Shown: positions 17,212-28,616 of the stretch, in pieces
How positions within the stretch are numbered: the first letter of the stretch is position 1
Layout: the number at the start of each line of letters is the position of its first letter
NCBI RefSeq assembly: GCF_014646215.1
Contig: NZ_BMNA01000002.1
Location: 728,070 to 792,069, forward strand
Direction: 5' to 3'
Length of the DNA: 64,000 bases
Source: Nakamurella endophytica
GTDB taxonomy: Bacteria; Actinomycetota; Actinomycetes; Mycobacteriales; Nakamurellaceae
The notes under the pieces: model-generated
Database searches by the model: none
What the model was told of the DNA's origin: nothing
What the model saw: only the letters and a program-made list of their open reading frames with translations
Made by a program: the position numbers and the translations under genes

Positions 17212-18755
17212 CGGTCACCCGGGCGGCCGGCGCCCTCGTCGCCCGACGGTGCCGCAGCGGGCCGACCGGTCGGCGCACCGACCGTCGCCCGACCGGCCCG
17301 TCGCGCCTCGGCCACGAGCTCTGCCTGGTCGACCAGCTCGAAGCGCAGCCGGTGCAGCCGGACGGGCGTGGACTCGCCCCGGGCCTGTGCCAGCAGCACC
17401 GCGGCCCGGCTGCGCAGCCACCAGGTGACCATCCGGACCAGCCCGACGACGGTGACGGCCACCAGCGCGCAGAACGCGATCCGGTAGGCGGCGGCGGTGT
17501 GCACCGCGCGACCCGGCTCGACCCAGTCCAGGATCCGGCCGACCAGGAAGGTGCCGACCACCGCGCCGCAGAAGCCACCGATGTTCACCAGGCCGGTGGC
17601 CGTGGAGATCCGGTGCCGCGGGTTGTAGTCGCGGGCCAGCATGAACGCGACCGAGGACGCCGGGCCACCGACGGACAGCACCACCACCACCGCGACGACG
17701 ACCGGCAGCGGCGGCCGGCCCGCGGGCCACAGGATCAGCACCAGCCAGCCCATTAGGCAGGCGACCGACACGGCGATGGCCAGTGGCGTGCGGACCTCCG
17801 GCCGGCGACCGAGCACCTGGCCGATGACCAGGTTGGCGACCACGCCGCCGACGACGAACAGCAGCACCAGCGACGACGCCAGCGCCGGGGCGAAGCCGAG
17901 CGCCTGCGTCAGGTACGGGTAGCCCCACAGGACGGAGAACACCGTCGGGCAGCCCATGGTCGTCAGGTGCACCCAGAAGCCGAGCCGGCCGGCCGGCAGC
18001 CGCCAGGCGGCCCGCACCTCGTCCCACACCCGTCGACCGCCGACCGGCCCGGTCGCCGCCCGCTCGCCGGCCTCCCGGAACGGCGCCTGGGTGGCCGGCC
18101 GCAGCAGCACCAGGGCGTACAGCAGCGACAGGCCGCCGGCGATGGCGAAGGTCGGCGTCCAGCCCAGACCGTGCAGCACACCCGTCAGCGGGATCGTCGC
18201 GACCAGGTTGCCGACCGACCCCATGAGCGACGAGAAGCTGGTGACCGCGGCGTACCGGCGGGCCGGGAACCACCCGGCGACCAGCCGCAGCACGGAGATG
18301 TAGGTCATCGCGTCGCCGCAGCCGAGCAGGCCGCGGGCCAGCAGCGCCGGGGCGTAGCTGTGCACCAGCGAGAACAGGATCTGCGCCGTGCCCATGGTCA
18401 GGGTGGCGGCGAGCAGCATGCGGCGCGGGCCGAACCGGTCGACCAGGATCCCGGTCGGCACCTGCATCAGCGCGTACACGCCCAGCTGCAGCATGACGAA
18501 CCCGGCGAGCTGGGACGCGCTCAACGAGAGCCGCTGGGTGGCCAGCGGGCCGGCGACGCCGAGCGAGCTGCGGTGGAAGACGGCGAGCACGTACACCCCG
18601 GCACCCGCGCCCCACACCAGCCACGAGCGCCCCGAGACGCGGACCGGCACGGCCGGCGCGCGACCCGGCACGGCGGCCGACACGGCCTGCGCGCGACCCG
18701 GCACGGCGGTAGGCACGGTGACAGGCACGGTGGAGGTGCGGGCGGGACCGGACAC
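17208..18755 (-). CDS. Major facilitator superfamily transporter
   Basis: About 515 residues with roughly twelve transmembrane segments. The loop 2-3 signature appears as DRFGPRRML. The first 45 residues are a Val/Pro/Ala/Gly-rich tail built from degenerate repeats (PGRA..VP) before membrane helix one (SWLVWGAGAGVYVLAVFHRSSLGVAGPLA). The C-terminal 60 residues are polar. I prefer GTG 18755, which has AGAGAGG six bases upstream, over ATG 18842, which overlaps the GntR stop. It follows a GntR-family gene and overlaps truB. The substrate is unknown; the overall look is of a sugar-acid or nitrate/oxalate-type MFS member. Confidence 0.84.
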   Translation of the reverse strand: MSGPARTSTVPVTVPTAVPGRAQAVSAAVPGRAPAVPVRVSGRSWLVWGAGAGVYVLAVFHRSSLGVAGPLATQRLSLSASQLAGFVMLQLGVYALMQVPTGILVDRFGPRRMLLAATLTMGTAQILFSLVHSYAPALLARGLLGCGDAMTYISVLRLVAGWFPARRYAAVTSFSSLMGSVGNLVATIPLTGVLHGLGWTPTFAIAGGLSLLYALVLLRPATQAPFREAGERAATGPVGGRRVWDEVRAAWRLPAGRLGFWVHLTTMGCPTVFSVLWGYPYLTQALGFAPALASSLVLLFVVGGVVANLVIGQVLGRRPEVRTPLAIAVSVACLMGWLVLILWPAGRPPLPVVVAVVVVLSVGGPASSVAFMLARDYNPRHRISTATGLVNIGGFCGAVVGTFLVGRILDWVEPGRAVHTAAAYRIAFCALVAVTVVGLVRMVTWWLRSRAAVLLAQARGESTPVRLHRLRFELVDQAELVAEARRAGRATVGAPTGRPAAAPSGDEGAGRPGDR

Positions 18756-18783
18756 GGGGGACCTCTCTGCTGCGGAACTGCTT

Positions 18784-18798
18784 CCCGGCAATGCCGGG
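18784..18798. promoter_or_regulatory. Perfect palindrome between gntR-type and MFS genes
   Basis: CCCGGCA and TGCCGGG flank one central A. It lies about 30 bases upstream of the MFS start and about 40 bases after the regulator stop. It could be an operator for the upstream FCD-type regulator or a short hairpin in the transcript. Confidence 0.4.
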
Positions 18799-18838
18799 TG
18801 GGGTGGGGCGGTCGTCGCCCGTCGGGCGTGCAGGACCC

Positions 18839-19498
18839 TCATCGCAGGTCCCGCGCTGCCTGCGCCAGGTGCCGGGCCGTGACGGCCAGTGCCCCGGCGA
18901 CGTCCCCGCGGCCGATGGCCGCGGCGATGTCGCGGTGGTCGCGGACGGTGCGGCGCATCCGCTGCTCGTCGATGCGCCCGTCGGGCGCGCCGAGGTTCGC
19001 CGCCCCCATCCGCAGCTGGCGGTCGCGGAGCCCGGCGTACAGCCGGATCAGGATGCGGTTGCCGGCGGCGGCGACGACGGTGGCGTGGAAGTCCCGGTCG
19101 GCGGTGACGTAACCGGCCAGGTCGCCGGTGTCCGCGGCGAGATCCAGCCGGTGCAACGGTTCCTCGAGCTGCGCGGCCAGCGCCGGGCCGCCGCCGGCCT
19201 CGACCACCGCGCGGACGCAGTGGCCCTCGACCAGCTCGCGGGTCTCCAGCACGTCGCGGGCCTCGCTGGCGGTGACCGGCAGGACGAGCGCGCCGCGCTT
19301 GGGCAGCAACTGCACCAGGCCGTCGGCCGCCAGCCGCACCAGGGCCTCGCGCACGGGAGTGCGCGAGACACCGGTCTCCTCGGCGAGTCGGCCCTCACCC
19401 AGCAGGTCGTTGTCGCCGTAGCGCCGGCTGAGGATGCCGTCGCGGATGTGCTGGTACGCGCGGTCCGCGGCGGAGGGTGGCCGGGCGGTTGCATGCAT
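18839..19498 (-). CDS. GntR-family regulator, FCD subfamily
   Basis: A 219-residue regulator. The winged helix-turn-helix (about 8-72) includes AYQHIRDGILSRRYGDNDLLGEGRLAEETGVSRTPVREAL. The helical FCD effector domain follows, with metal-ligand-like residues in DRDFHATVV and an HRDIAAAI motif near the end. FCD regulators commonly respond to organic or sugar acids. The ATG at 19498 fits the family start. An A/T-rich patch directly upstream is probably its promoter. It lies immediately upstream of, and on the same strand as, the MFS gene, which is its likely target. Confidence 0.9.
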   Translation of the reverse strand: MHATARPPSAADRAYQHIRDGILSRRYGDNDLLGEGRLAEETGVSRTPVREALVRLAADGLVQLLPKRGALVLPVTASEARDVLETRELVEGHCVRAVVEAGGGPALAAQLEEPLHRLDLAADTGDLAGYVTADRDFHATVVAAAGNRILIRLYAGLRDRQLRMGAANLGAPDGRIDEQRMRRTVRDHRDIAAAIGRGDVAGALAVTARHLAQAARDLR

Positions 19499-19866
19499 GA
19501 TGTATCTATCTTGGCAGACCCGGTGGCCGGCCCTCGACCGGAGCGGCTGTGACGGTCGCCGCCCGGTACCGGTGCGCACCGCGACGGAGCTCGTCCGGTC
19601 ACCGGCCCCGGACCGCGGTGATCCGGTCGTCCGTGCCCACCGCCCGGCAGCGGCGATCCTGCGGCGGTCCGGACCGGAGCGGTGCCGACCGGATCCTCGG
19701 CGGGCTGAGTCGGCGGTGAGGAAACGGCAGGGACGACCGGGGACAGCGACGACCGGGGACAGCGACGTCGGGGACGGTGCCGACCGGAGCCGTGCCGACC
19801 GGGGTCGTGCCGACCTGCCGGGTCGGCGACGAGGTCAGCGCGGAGGTCAGCGCGAGGGCGCGTCCG
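19499..19866 (-). other. Spacer with promoter-like patch and tandem repeats
   Basis: 368 bases without a gene. Just upstream of the GntR start is an unusually A/T-rich stretch (about 19496-19514; AAGATAGATACATC on the minus strand) that probably holds its -10. Farther away, at 19732-19815, are two exact 16-bp units (GACGACCGGGGACAGC) and three related 15-bp units (GTGCCGACCGG-like). Otherwise I see nothing. Confidence 0.5.
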
Positions 19867-21111
19867 TCACCGTGGTGCGATCGCGGCGCCGCGTGCCGGC
19901 GCCGGAGCGGCAGCCTCCGCGACCGCAGGACTGCCGACCGTCCCCGCGGCCACCGGAATGCCGCCCTCCACCGCTCCGTCGCCACCGGCGACCAGGCGCA
20001 GCTGCCCGCGGATGGCGTCGAGCGCGCCGGCGGCGGTGCCGCGGTGCACGAACCCGGCCGCGCGGACGTGCCCGCCGCCGCCCAGCCGGGTGGCGACCGC
20101 CGCCACGTCCACCCCGGGCAGCGAGCGCAGCGACACCTGGAACGCCTCCGGCGCGGTCTCCTTCACCACGGCGGTGACGTCGGCGTCCTGCACGGTCCGC
20201 AGGATGTCGATCACCGAGTCCAGCTCCTCCTGGGCGCTGGTGCGGGCCTCGGCGAACGGGATGACGGTGGACACCAGCCGGACGCCTCCGCCGCGGCGGC
20301 CGTCCCGGCGCCCACCCGGGCCGCTCGCGCCGTGGCCGTCCCCGGCCCCGTCGACGTCCTGACCCACGGCAGCGGGATCGACCAGCTCCAGCCGGGCCCG
20401 ACCCAGCGCCGACGACAGCAGGGACAGCCAGCTGATCGGATGGGTGTCGGAGATCGGCCGGAGCAGCTCGTCCGCGTCCACCCCGGTCTCCAGCCACCGC
20501 GCCGCGAGCCGGTGCGCCGCCGGCGAGGCGTGGCGGAAGCCGACCGTGTCGGTGGCCAGGCCGGCGTACAGGTTGGCGGCGATGGCCGCGTCCAGCTCGA
20601 CACCGAGCAGGTCGAGCAGCGCGGCGACCAGCACCGTGGTCGATTCGGCGGCCGGGTCCACGTACAGGTCCGTACCGAACCCGGTGTTGGTGACGTGGTG
20701 GTCGATGACGAGGGTGCGGGACGCCCGGCCGACGAGCGCGCCCAGGCTGCCCAGCCGCGACCGGGTGTTGACGTCCACCGACACCAGCAGCTCGGGGACC
20801 GCCACGTCGTCGGCGGCCCGGACCAGGTGCTGCCCGGGCAGCCCGGCCAGGGACCGCGGCACCCCGTCCGGTTCGGCGAAGGCGACCTGCACCGGGATGC
20901 CCAGGCGCTCCAGCCCGAGCCCGAGTGCCAGGGCGCTGCCGAGTGCGTCGGCGTCGGGGTTGACGTGCGGCACGACGACGACCGAGCCGGCGTCCCGCAG
21001 CAGTGCCGCGGCGGCACGCAGCTGCCCTGACACGGAGGAGGGCTGCGCCGGCCGCGCCGTGCGGACACGACCCCGCGCACCGCGGGTCCGGGTCACAGCG
21101 GCCCTGGTCAC
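19867..21111 (-). CDS. DHH-family phosphoesterase (NrnA-like)
   Basis: 414 residues of the DHH/DHHA1 phosphoesterase family. Actinobacterial members at this locus degrade nanoRNA, pAp or cyclic dinucleotides. DHH-domain motifs are VVPHVNPDADALGSALAL, the D in SVDVNT, VIDHHVTN with the namesake DHH, and TDTVGFRH. The DHHA1 end has GGGGHVRAAGF. A Gly/Arg-rich loop (around DGAGDGHGASGPGGRRDGRRGGG) interrupts the middle. GTG 21111 follows GGAGG by five bases. It is downstream of rbfA on the same strand, as in mycobacteria. Which substrate dominates cannot be told from sequence. Confidence 0.9.
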   Translation of the reverse strand: MTRAAVTRTRGARGRVRTARPAQPSSVSGQLRAAAALLRDAGSVVVVPHVNPDADALGSALALGLGLERLGIPVQVAFAEPDGVPRSLAGLPGQHLVRAADDVAVPELLVSVDVNTRSRLGSLGALVGRASRTLVIDHHVTNTGFGTDLYVDPAAESTTVLVAALLDLLGVELDAAIAANLYAGLATDTVGFRHASPAAHRLAARWLETGVDADELLRPISDTHPISWLSLLSSALGRARLELVDPAAVGQDVDGAGDGHGASGPGGRRDGRRGGGVRLVSTVIPFAEARTSAQEELDSVIDILRTVQDADVTAVVKETAPEAFQVSLRSLPGVDVAAVATRLGGGGHVRAAGFVHRGTAAGALDAIRGQLRLVAGGDGAVEGGIPVAAGTVGSPAVAEAAAPAPARGAAIAPR

Positions 21112-21313
21112 ACACACCTCCATCACACTGGCTGAAGAATCACAGACGGTACGCCCCGCACGGTGCCCGCTCCGGCGTTCCTGCACACGGGGGGCGCCCC
21201 CCACGTCGGCCCCTGCGGACACCGTGCGTGATCGCCCGGTGGCGGCCGGCCCGTCACGGGTCAGGCCGCCACCGGCGGGTCGCGCACCCGAGGGTCGGTA
21301 CCGGGCGCAGCGC

Positions 21314-21379
21314 GTCAGCGCGCCCAAGGCACGGCGGGGTCAGCGCGCCGAGGGCACGGTGGGTCAGCGCGCCGGGACC
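21314..21379. repeat. Tandem copies of the rbfA 3' end
   Basis: Three units of 24-25 bp beginning GTCAGCGCGCC (21314, 21339, 21363). The last unit includes the rbfA stop codon and final codons; the other two lie just beyond the gene. It looks like a local duplication of the gene end. Confidence 0.7.
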
Positions 21380-21954
21380 CCGTGCTGCTGCGCGGGGGCG
21401 GCCGATGCGATTGCACCGGTGCGCGCCCGGGCCGGGTCCGCGTCGTCCTCGTCGAACGGCTCGTCGGCGTCCGCATGGGCGTCGGTCACGTCGTCCTCGT
21501 CCGACTCGCCGTCCGACTCGTCGTCGTCCAGGTCGGTCCGCGGGGTGCGGTAGGGATCGGCCTCCCCGGCGTAGCTCGCACCGGCCGCCTGCTCGGCGAC
21601 CGCGGCGTCGGAGGCCCGGGCGGCGGCGAGCAGTTCCTCGATGTGCTGGGCGTGCTCAGGGACGGCGTCCGCCCGGAAGGTGAGGCTCGGCGTGTATCGG
21701 ACTCCGGTCTGCCGGCCGACGGCGGTGCGCAGGACGCCGGTGGCGCTGGCGAGCGCCGCGGCGGTCGCCTGCTGCTCCTCCTCGCCGCCGTAGACGGTGT
21801 AGTAGACGACCGCCTCCCGGAGATCCGGCGTCAGCGTGGCGGCGGTGATGGTCGCCATGGCCAGGCGCGGGTCCTTGACCTGGTGCTCGAGCTCCGTGGC
21901 CACGATCTCGGCGATGCGCTTGGCGAGCCGGCGGGCCCGTGGTGCGTCAGCCAT
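21364..21954 (-). CDS. rbfA: 30S ribosome-binding factor A
   Basis: A 196-residue RbfA, needed for 16S 5'-end maturation and cold adaptation. The conserved core spans about 1-120: RRLAKRIAEIVATELEHQVKDPRL, then YYTVYGG, then LRTAVGRQTGVRYTPSLTFRAD. A C-terminal tail of about 65 residues is strongly acidic (DLDDDESDGESDEDD) and Ala-rich, longer than most family members. The gene lies between DUF503 and the DHH gene in the usual infB-rbfA order. Its 3' end is tandemly duplicated into the following gap. Confidence 0.94.
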   Translation of the reverse strand: MADAPRARRLAKRIAEIVATELEHQVKDPRLAMATITAATLTPDLREAVVYYTVYGGEEEQQATAAALASATGVLRTAVGRQTGVRYTPSLTFRADAVPEHAQHIEELLAAARASDAAVAEQAAGASYAGEADPYRTPRTDLDDDESDGESDEDDVTDAHADADEPFDEDDADPARARTGAIASAAPAQQHGVPAR

Positions 21955-22020
21955 CCCGTTCTCCTCTCGGTCCTGCGGGGCGTCCCGCCCCCTGCCCGGC
22001 CGGATACCCCGGCCGGTGGC

Positions 22021-22314
22021 CTACAGATCGTCGACCGACACCACCCGGCGCCGCACCGACAACAGCTCGAGTTCCGGCTCCCCCGCCACCAGGCGCTCGC
22101 AGGTGTCGAGCACCTCGACGACGCGCGCGGACTCGCCGGAGACGGTCGACACACCGATCGTGGCGCGCCGGTGCAGGTCCGGGTCACCGCCCTCGGCGAC
22201 GGCCACGTCGAGCCGGCGCAGCCGCGCCAGCACGGGCCGGATGACGGCACGCTTGTGCTTGAGCGAGGACACCGCGCCCAGCAGGACGTCGGCCTCCAGC
22301 ACGCCGAGGAACAC
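22021..22314 (-). CDS. DUF503 protein
   Basis: 97 residues matching the DUF503 family (about 95 residues). It starts VFLGVLEADVLLGAVSSLKHKRAVIRPVLARLRR and has GDPDLHRRATIGVSTVSG and CERLVAGEPELELLSVRRRV. DUF503 proteins lie between infB and rbfA in many Gram-positives, and their role is unknown. GTG at 22314 follows GGGGAGG by six bases, which decides it against the longer in-frame starts. Confidence 0.9.
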   Translation of the reverse strand: MFLGVLEADVLLGAVSSLKHKRAVIRPVLARLRRLDVAVAEGGDPDLHRRATIGVSTVSGESARVVEVLDTCERLVAGEPELELLSVRRRVVSVDDL

Positions 22315-22533
22315 GGCATTCCTCCCCGTCACCCGGTCCGACCCGCCGGTCCCCGCCGCAGTCCGGCCGCCAGCGGGCCGACCGGCAGACGAGAACACCG
22401 GTAGCACCGCCGGTACCGGCAGCACCGACAAGCCCGGTCCGGCCGACGGTGCCCGCGCGGCGACCGCACGGCGACCTACGTCGGGACGACACGGCCGGCC
22501 CGTCCCGTGGACGAGCCGGCCGGTCGCACCCGA

Positions 22534-25500
22534 TCAGCTGCGGGGCTTCTCCCGCACCTCGTAGGTCTCGATGACGTCCTCGATCTCGATGTTGTTCCAG
22601 CTGCCCAGACCGATACCGCACTCGAAGCCCTCCCGGACCTCGACGGCGTCGTCCTTGAACCGCTTGAGCGAGTCGATGGCGAGGTTGTCGTTGAGCACCA
22701 CGCCGTTGCGCAGCAGCCGCGCCCTGGCGTTCCGGCGGATCTCCCCGGACCGGACGATGCAGCCGGCGATGTTGCCGTACCGGGAGCTGCGGAAGATCTC
22801 CCGGATCTCGGCGCTGCCCACCCGGACCTCTTCGAACTCCGGCTTGAGCATGCCCTTGAGGGCGGCCTCGACCTCGTCGATGGCCTGGTAGATCACCGTG
22901 TAGTACCGGATGTCCACGCCCTCGCGGTCCGCCATCTCCTGCACGCCCCGCACCGGCTTCACGTTGAAGCCGATGACGATGGCGTCGGTGATGACCGCCA
23001 GGTTGATGTCGTCCTGGGTGATGCCGCCGACGCCGCGGTGGACGACCCGCAGGTCGACCTCGGCGCCCACGTCGAGCTTGAGCAACGAGTCCTCGAGGGC
23101 CTCCACCGTGCCGGAGTTGTCGCCCTTGATGATCAGCGTCAGCTGCTCGATCTTCTTCTCGGCCAGCGCGGCGCCCAGGTCCTCCAGCGAGATGCGCCGG
23201 CGGTTGCCGATCTGCGCCTTGCGGGCCGCGGCGGCCCGGGCACCGGCGAGCTGCCGGGCCACCCGGTCCTCCTCCACGACCATGAAGGAGTCACCGGCGC
23301 CGGGCACCGACGTGAAGCCCAGGACCTGCACCGGGCGGGACGGCAGGGCTTCCCTGACCTGCTCGCCGTTGTCGCCGAGCATCGCGCGGACACGCCCGAA
23401 GGCGTTCCCGGCGACGATCGAATCGCCCACCCGCAGCGTGCCCCGCTGGACCAGCACGGTCGCCACCGGGCCGCGACCGCGGTCCAGGTGCGCCTCGATG
23501 GCCACGCCCTCGGCGTCCATGTCCGGGTTGGCCCGCAGGTCCAGCGCCGCGTCGGCGGTCAGCAGGATCGACTCCAGCAGCCCGTCGATGTTGGTGCGGT
23601 TGCGCGCCGAGATCTCGACGAACATGGTGTCGCCGCCGTACTCCTCGGCGACCAGCCCGTACTCGGTGAGCTGCTGCCGGATCTTGTCCGGGTTCGCGCC
23701 CTCCTTGTCGATCTTGTTAATCGCCACCACGATCGGCACGTCGGCGGCCTTGGCGTGGTTGATCGCCTCGACCGTCTGCGGCATCACGCCGTCGTCGGCG
23801 GCGACCACCAGCACCACGATGTCCGTCGACGCGGAACCACGGGCACGCATGGCGGTGAACGCCTCGTGACCCGGGGTGTCGATGAAGGTGATCAGCCGCT
23901 CGTCGTCACCGAGGTGGGTCGCCACCTGGTAGGCGCCGATGTGCTGGGTGATCCCGCCGGCCTCGCGGTCCACGACGTTCGTCTGCCGGATGGCGTCCAG
24001 CAGCTTGGTCTTGCCGTGGTCGACGTGACCCATGACGGTGACCACCGGCGGGCGAACCACGAGATCGTCCTCGTCGCCCTCGTTCTCGCCGAACGAGAGG
24101 TTGAACGAGTCGAGCAGCTCGCGGTCCTCGTCCTCCGGGGACACGATCTGGACGTCGTAGCCCATCTCGGAGCCGAGCAGCTCCAGGATGTCGTCGCTGA
24201 CCGACTGCGTGGCGGTGACCATCTCGCCCAGGTGGAACAGCGCCTGGACCATCGACGCCGGGTTGGCGTCGATCTTGTCCGCGAAATCGCTCAGCGAGGA
24301 CCCGCGGGCCAGCCGGACGACGGACCCGTTGCCGCGCGGCAGCTGCACGCCGCCGATCGTCGGGGCCTGCATGTTGTCGAATTCCTGGCGGCGCTGCTTC
24401 TTGGACTTGCGGCCCTTGCCCGCCGGTCGGCCACCCTGGCGACCGAAGGCGCCGGGAGCGGATCCACCGCGGCCGCGACCGCCCATGCCGGGACGGCCAC
24501 CGCCGCCACCGCCGGGACCCGACGGCGCACCGCCGGTCGGCCGGTACCCGGTGCCCGGCTGACCCGGACGACCGCCGGGCATACCGGGACGGGCTCCCAT
24601 CGGAGCTCCGGGACGCCCGGGACCGCCCGGACGGGGACCGCCCGGACGCGGGGCACCACCGGGAGCGCCGGGACCACCGGCACGCGGCGCACCGCCTGGC
24701 AGGCCACCGGGACGGGGAGCACCGGGGCGCGGGACGCCGGGGACGCCGCCGGTCCCACCGGGACGGGGCGCCGGTGCGGCCGGACGGCCGACACCGTAGG
24801 GGTTGTTGCCCATCCGCGGCGGACGCGGCGCACCGGGCACGCCACCCTGCGGACGCGGGGGGCGCGGCGGGGCGCCGGGCGTGGGAGCGGCGGACGCGGC
24901 CGGGGCCTGCGGGCCCGCGGCGGCCGGGCGGGTCGGCGCCGGTCGCGAGGGACCGGGGCGGCCGTCGGTGAAGGCCGGGCCGGCGGTGGTCGGCGCAGCG
25001 GCCGACGCGGCCGGCTGGGCCGGACGGGTCGGCTGGCCCTGCGGGCGGACCGGAGCAGCGGCCTGCGGGGCGCGGGCCGCTGCGGAAGCCGGGCCGGTGG
25101 CCGCGGCAGGCGCGGGACGGCTGGGCGCCGGGGCGGCGGGACGGCCGGGTGCCGCTGCGGCGGGCTGCTGCCGGGTCACCGGGGGCGTCGGCACGACGCC
25201 GGTGCCGGACAGTCCACCGCCGGAGGGACCCGTCACGACGCCGTCGCCGGCGCCGGTGCCGGGACGGCGGGTGCCGTTCAGCGCGCCGCCGGGCTGGCCG
25301 ACGGCCGGGGACGGCGACGGGCCCGCTGCGGGAGCGGGACGGGGGCCGCCGGGCGTGCCCGGACGGACGGCGTTGCCGCTGCTCTTGGCCGGGGCGTTGG
25401 TCGCCGGGAACGCGTCGCGCAGCTTGCGGACGACGGGGGCCTCGATGGTCGAGGACGGCGACTTGACGAACTCACCCAGGTCGGTGAGCTTCGCCATGAT

Positions 25501-25560
25501 CTCCTTGCTGGTCTTGCCGAGCTCCTTGGCGAGCTCATGTACTCGGGCCTTGCCTGCCAC
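22534..25560 (-). CDS. infB: Translation initiation factor IF-2
   Basis: A 1008-residue IF-2, the GTPase that brings fMet-tRNA to the 30S subunit. The N-terminal IF2_N helix ([19 protein letters not shown]) is followed by a disordered stretch of about 350 residues made of Pro, Gly, Ala and Arg. The G domain is at about 505-675, with GHVDHGKT near 510, DTPGHEAF and NKID. Domains II to IV and the C-terminal fMet-binding barrel follow. GTG 25560 has AGGAG four bases upstream. The long low-complexity region is typical of actinobacterial IF-2 but is an extreme example in composition. Confidence 0.97.
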   Translation of the reverse strand: MAGKARVHELAKELGKTSKEIMAKLTDLGEFVKSPSSTIEAPVVRKLRDAFPATNAPAKSSGNAVRPGTPGGPRPAPAAGPSPSPAVGQPGGALNGTRRPGTGAGDGVVTGPSGGGLSGTGVVPTPPVTRQQPAAAAPGRPAAPAPSRPAPAAATGPASAAARAPQAAAPVRPQGQPTRPAQPAASAAAPTTAGPAFTDGRPGPSRPAPTRPAAAGPQAPAASAAPTPGAPPRPPRPQGGVPGAPRPPRMGNNPYGVGRPAAPAPRPGGTGGVPGVPRPGAPRPGGLPGGAPRAGGPGAPGGAPRPGGPRPGGPGRPGAPMGARPGMPGGRPGQPGTGYRPTGGAPSGPGGGGGGRPGMGGRGRGGSAPGAFGRQGGRPAGKGRKSKKQRRQEFDNMQAPTIGGVQLPRGNGSVVRLARGSSLSDFADKIDANPASMVQALFHLGEMVTATQSVSDDILELLGSEMGYDVQIVSPEDEDRELLDSFNLSFGENEGDEDDLVVRPPVVTVMGHVDHGKTKLLDAIRQTNVVDREAGGITQHIGAYQVATHLGDDERLITFIDTPGHEAFTAMRARGSASTDIVVLVVAADDGVMPQTVEAINHAKAADVPIVVAINKIDKEGANPDKIRQQLTEYGLVAEEYGGDTMFVEISARNRTNIDGLLESILLTADAALDLRANPDMDAEGVAIEAHLDRGRGPVATVLVQRGTLRVGDSIVAGNAFGRVRAMLGDNGEQVREALPSRPVQVLGFTSVPGAGDSFMVVEEDRVARQLAGARAAAARKAQIGNRRRISLEDLGAALAEKKIEQLTLIIKGDNSGTVEALEDSLLKLDVGAEVDLRVVHRGVGGITQDDINLAVITDAIVIGFNVKPVRGVQEMADREGVDIRYYTVIYQAIDEVEAALKGMLKPEFEEVRVGSAEIREIFRSSRYGNIAGCIVRSGEIRRNARARLLRNGVVLNDNLAIDSLKRFKDDAVEVREGFECGIGLGSWNNIEIEDVIETYEVREKPRS

Positions 25561-25625
25561 TGCTCTCCTCACGGTGAGGCCGGGCGGGCTGGGCCGCTCG
25601 ACCTCGTCTTAGTTGTGGTCCACGC

Positions 25626-26027
25626 TCATGGCTGGTTCACGGGGTGCTCACGACTGGTCGACCTGCTCTCTGTGGTGCGGGGCTCCGCCGCGGTGCTGCG
25701 GCTCGGTCCCCTGCCCGCGTCCCCGGCGCCCGGTCCGGGGACCGGGTCGACCAGGGCGCGGACCCTGCTCGTGTCGAGGAGTCCCGGCTGGCGCAGAGCC
25801 CGGCCGAACGCCCGACGACGCTCCGCCTCGTCCAGGCACCGCCGGTCGGGATGGAGCCATGCACCCCGGCCCGGCAGCCGGCGACGGTGGTCGGGCACGA
25901 GTTCCCCGGCCACCCCGACGACGCGGAGCAGTTCCGAGACCGCCGCCCGCCTCCGGCAGCCGACGCAGGTCCGGACGGGCCCCCCGGCGCCGGGATCGGA
26001 CCCGGGCGGTGACCCGGGATCTGGCAT
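25626..26027 (-). CDS. YlxR family RNA-binding protein
   Basis: A 133-residue YlxR (DUF448) protein. The diagnostic PVRTCVGCRRR motif is near 17-27 and GRGAWLHPDRRCLDEAERRRAFGRAL follows. The small family fold covers only about 80 residues; the remaining 45 are a Pro/Arg/Ser tail. Relatives bind RNA and have been linked to RNase P and to transcription regulation. It is placed between nusA and infB as usual, but a 420-base gap with a 12-fold repeat separates it from nusA. Confidence 0.9.
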   Translation of the reverse strand: MPDPGSPPGSDPGAGGPVRTCVGCRRRAAVSELLRVVGVAGELVPDHRRRLPGRGAWLHPDRRCLDEAERRRAFGRALRQPGLLDTSRVRALVDPVPGPGAGDAGRGPSRSTAAEPRTTESRSTSREHPVNQP

Positions 26028-26232
26028 GGGGGGGACTTCCGGTGCTGGCCGCGGACGCGGGCTTGGTCTCGACCTCCCAGTCTACCGCCTGGGGCGCCGG
26101 GTGCCGCACCCGCGACGCGTCGCACGCGGCCGGTCGGTCGGCGGACCGGTGCCGGACCGGTGCCGGATCGGGCGGCGGCGGCATTCGGGCCGACCGTGGT
26201 CGTCGCCGGGGTGGCAGTGGTGACCGGCCGGT

Positions 26233-26340
26233 GGTGCTGACGGTGCGGACGGTGCTGACGGTGCGGACGGTGCTGGCGGTGCTGACGGTGCGGACGGTGC
26301 TGACGGTGCTGACGGTGCTGACGGTGCTGACGGTGCTGAC
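26233..26340. repeat. 12-copy 9-bp tandem repeat inside the nusA-infB operon
   Basis: Twelve head-to-tail 9-bp units, 108 bases: eight GGTGCTGAC, three GGTGCGGAC and one GGTGCTGGC, plus a partial copy. It lies in the 420-base gap (26028-26447) between nusA and ylxR, which otherwise shows no gene. No spacer sequences are present, so it is not a CRISPR. The unit length is a multiple of three, so reading frames stay open through it. Confidence 0.97.
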
Positions 26341-26447
26341 GGTGACCACGGGCGCCGCCGGCCATGGCCCCACCCGGACCGGCCGCGCGCGGCGGCCGCC
26401 GTCGGCCCGCCGGGTGCGCCAGGTGGTCCGGGTCCCGTCACCGTGGC

Positions 26448-28616
<2,169 letters not shown>

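Noticed and set aside
22507..26223. 1238-residue plus-strand reading frame across infB and ylxR
   Set aside because: It is the antisense shadow of GC-rich infB, with no domain and an Arg/His/Val-skewed composition.
26233..26340. CRISPR-like repeat
   Set aside because: The 9-bp units are contiguous, with no spacers, and no cas genes are nearby.
26082..26441. Repeat-rich proteins (VST or SAP repeats) read through the 9-bp array
   Set aside because: All three frames stay open because the unit is a multiple of three and lacks stops. None has a conserved domain, and they overlap ylxR or nusA.
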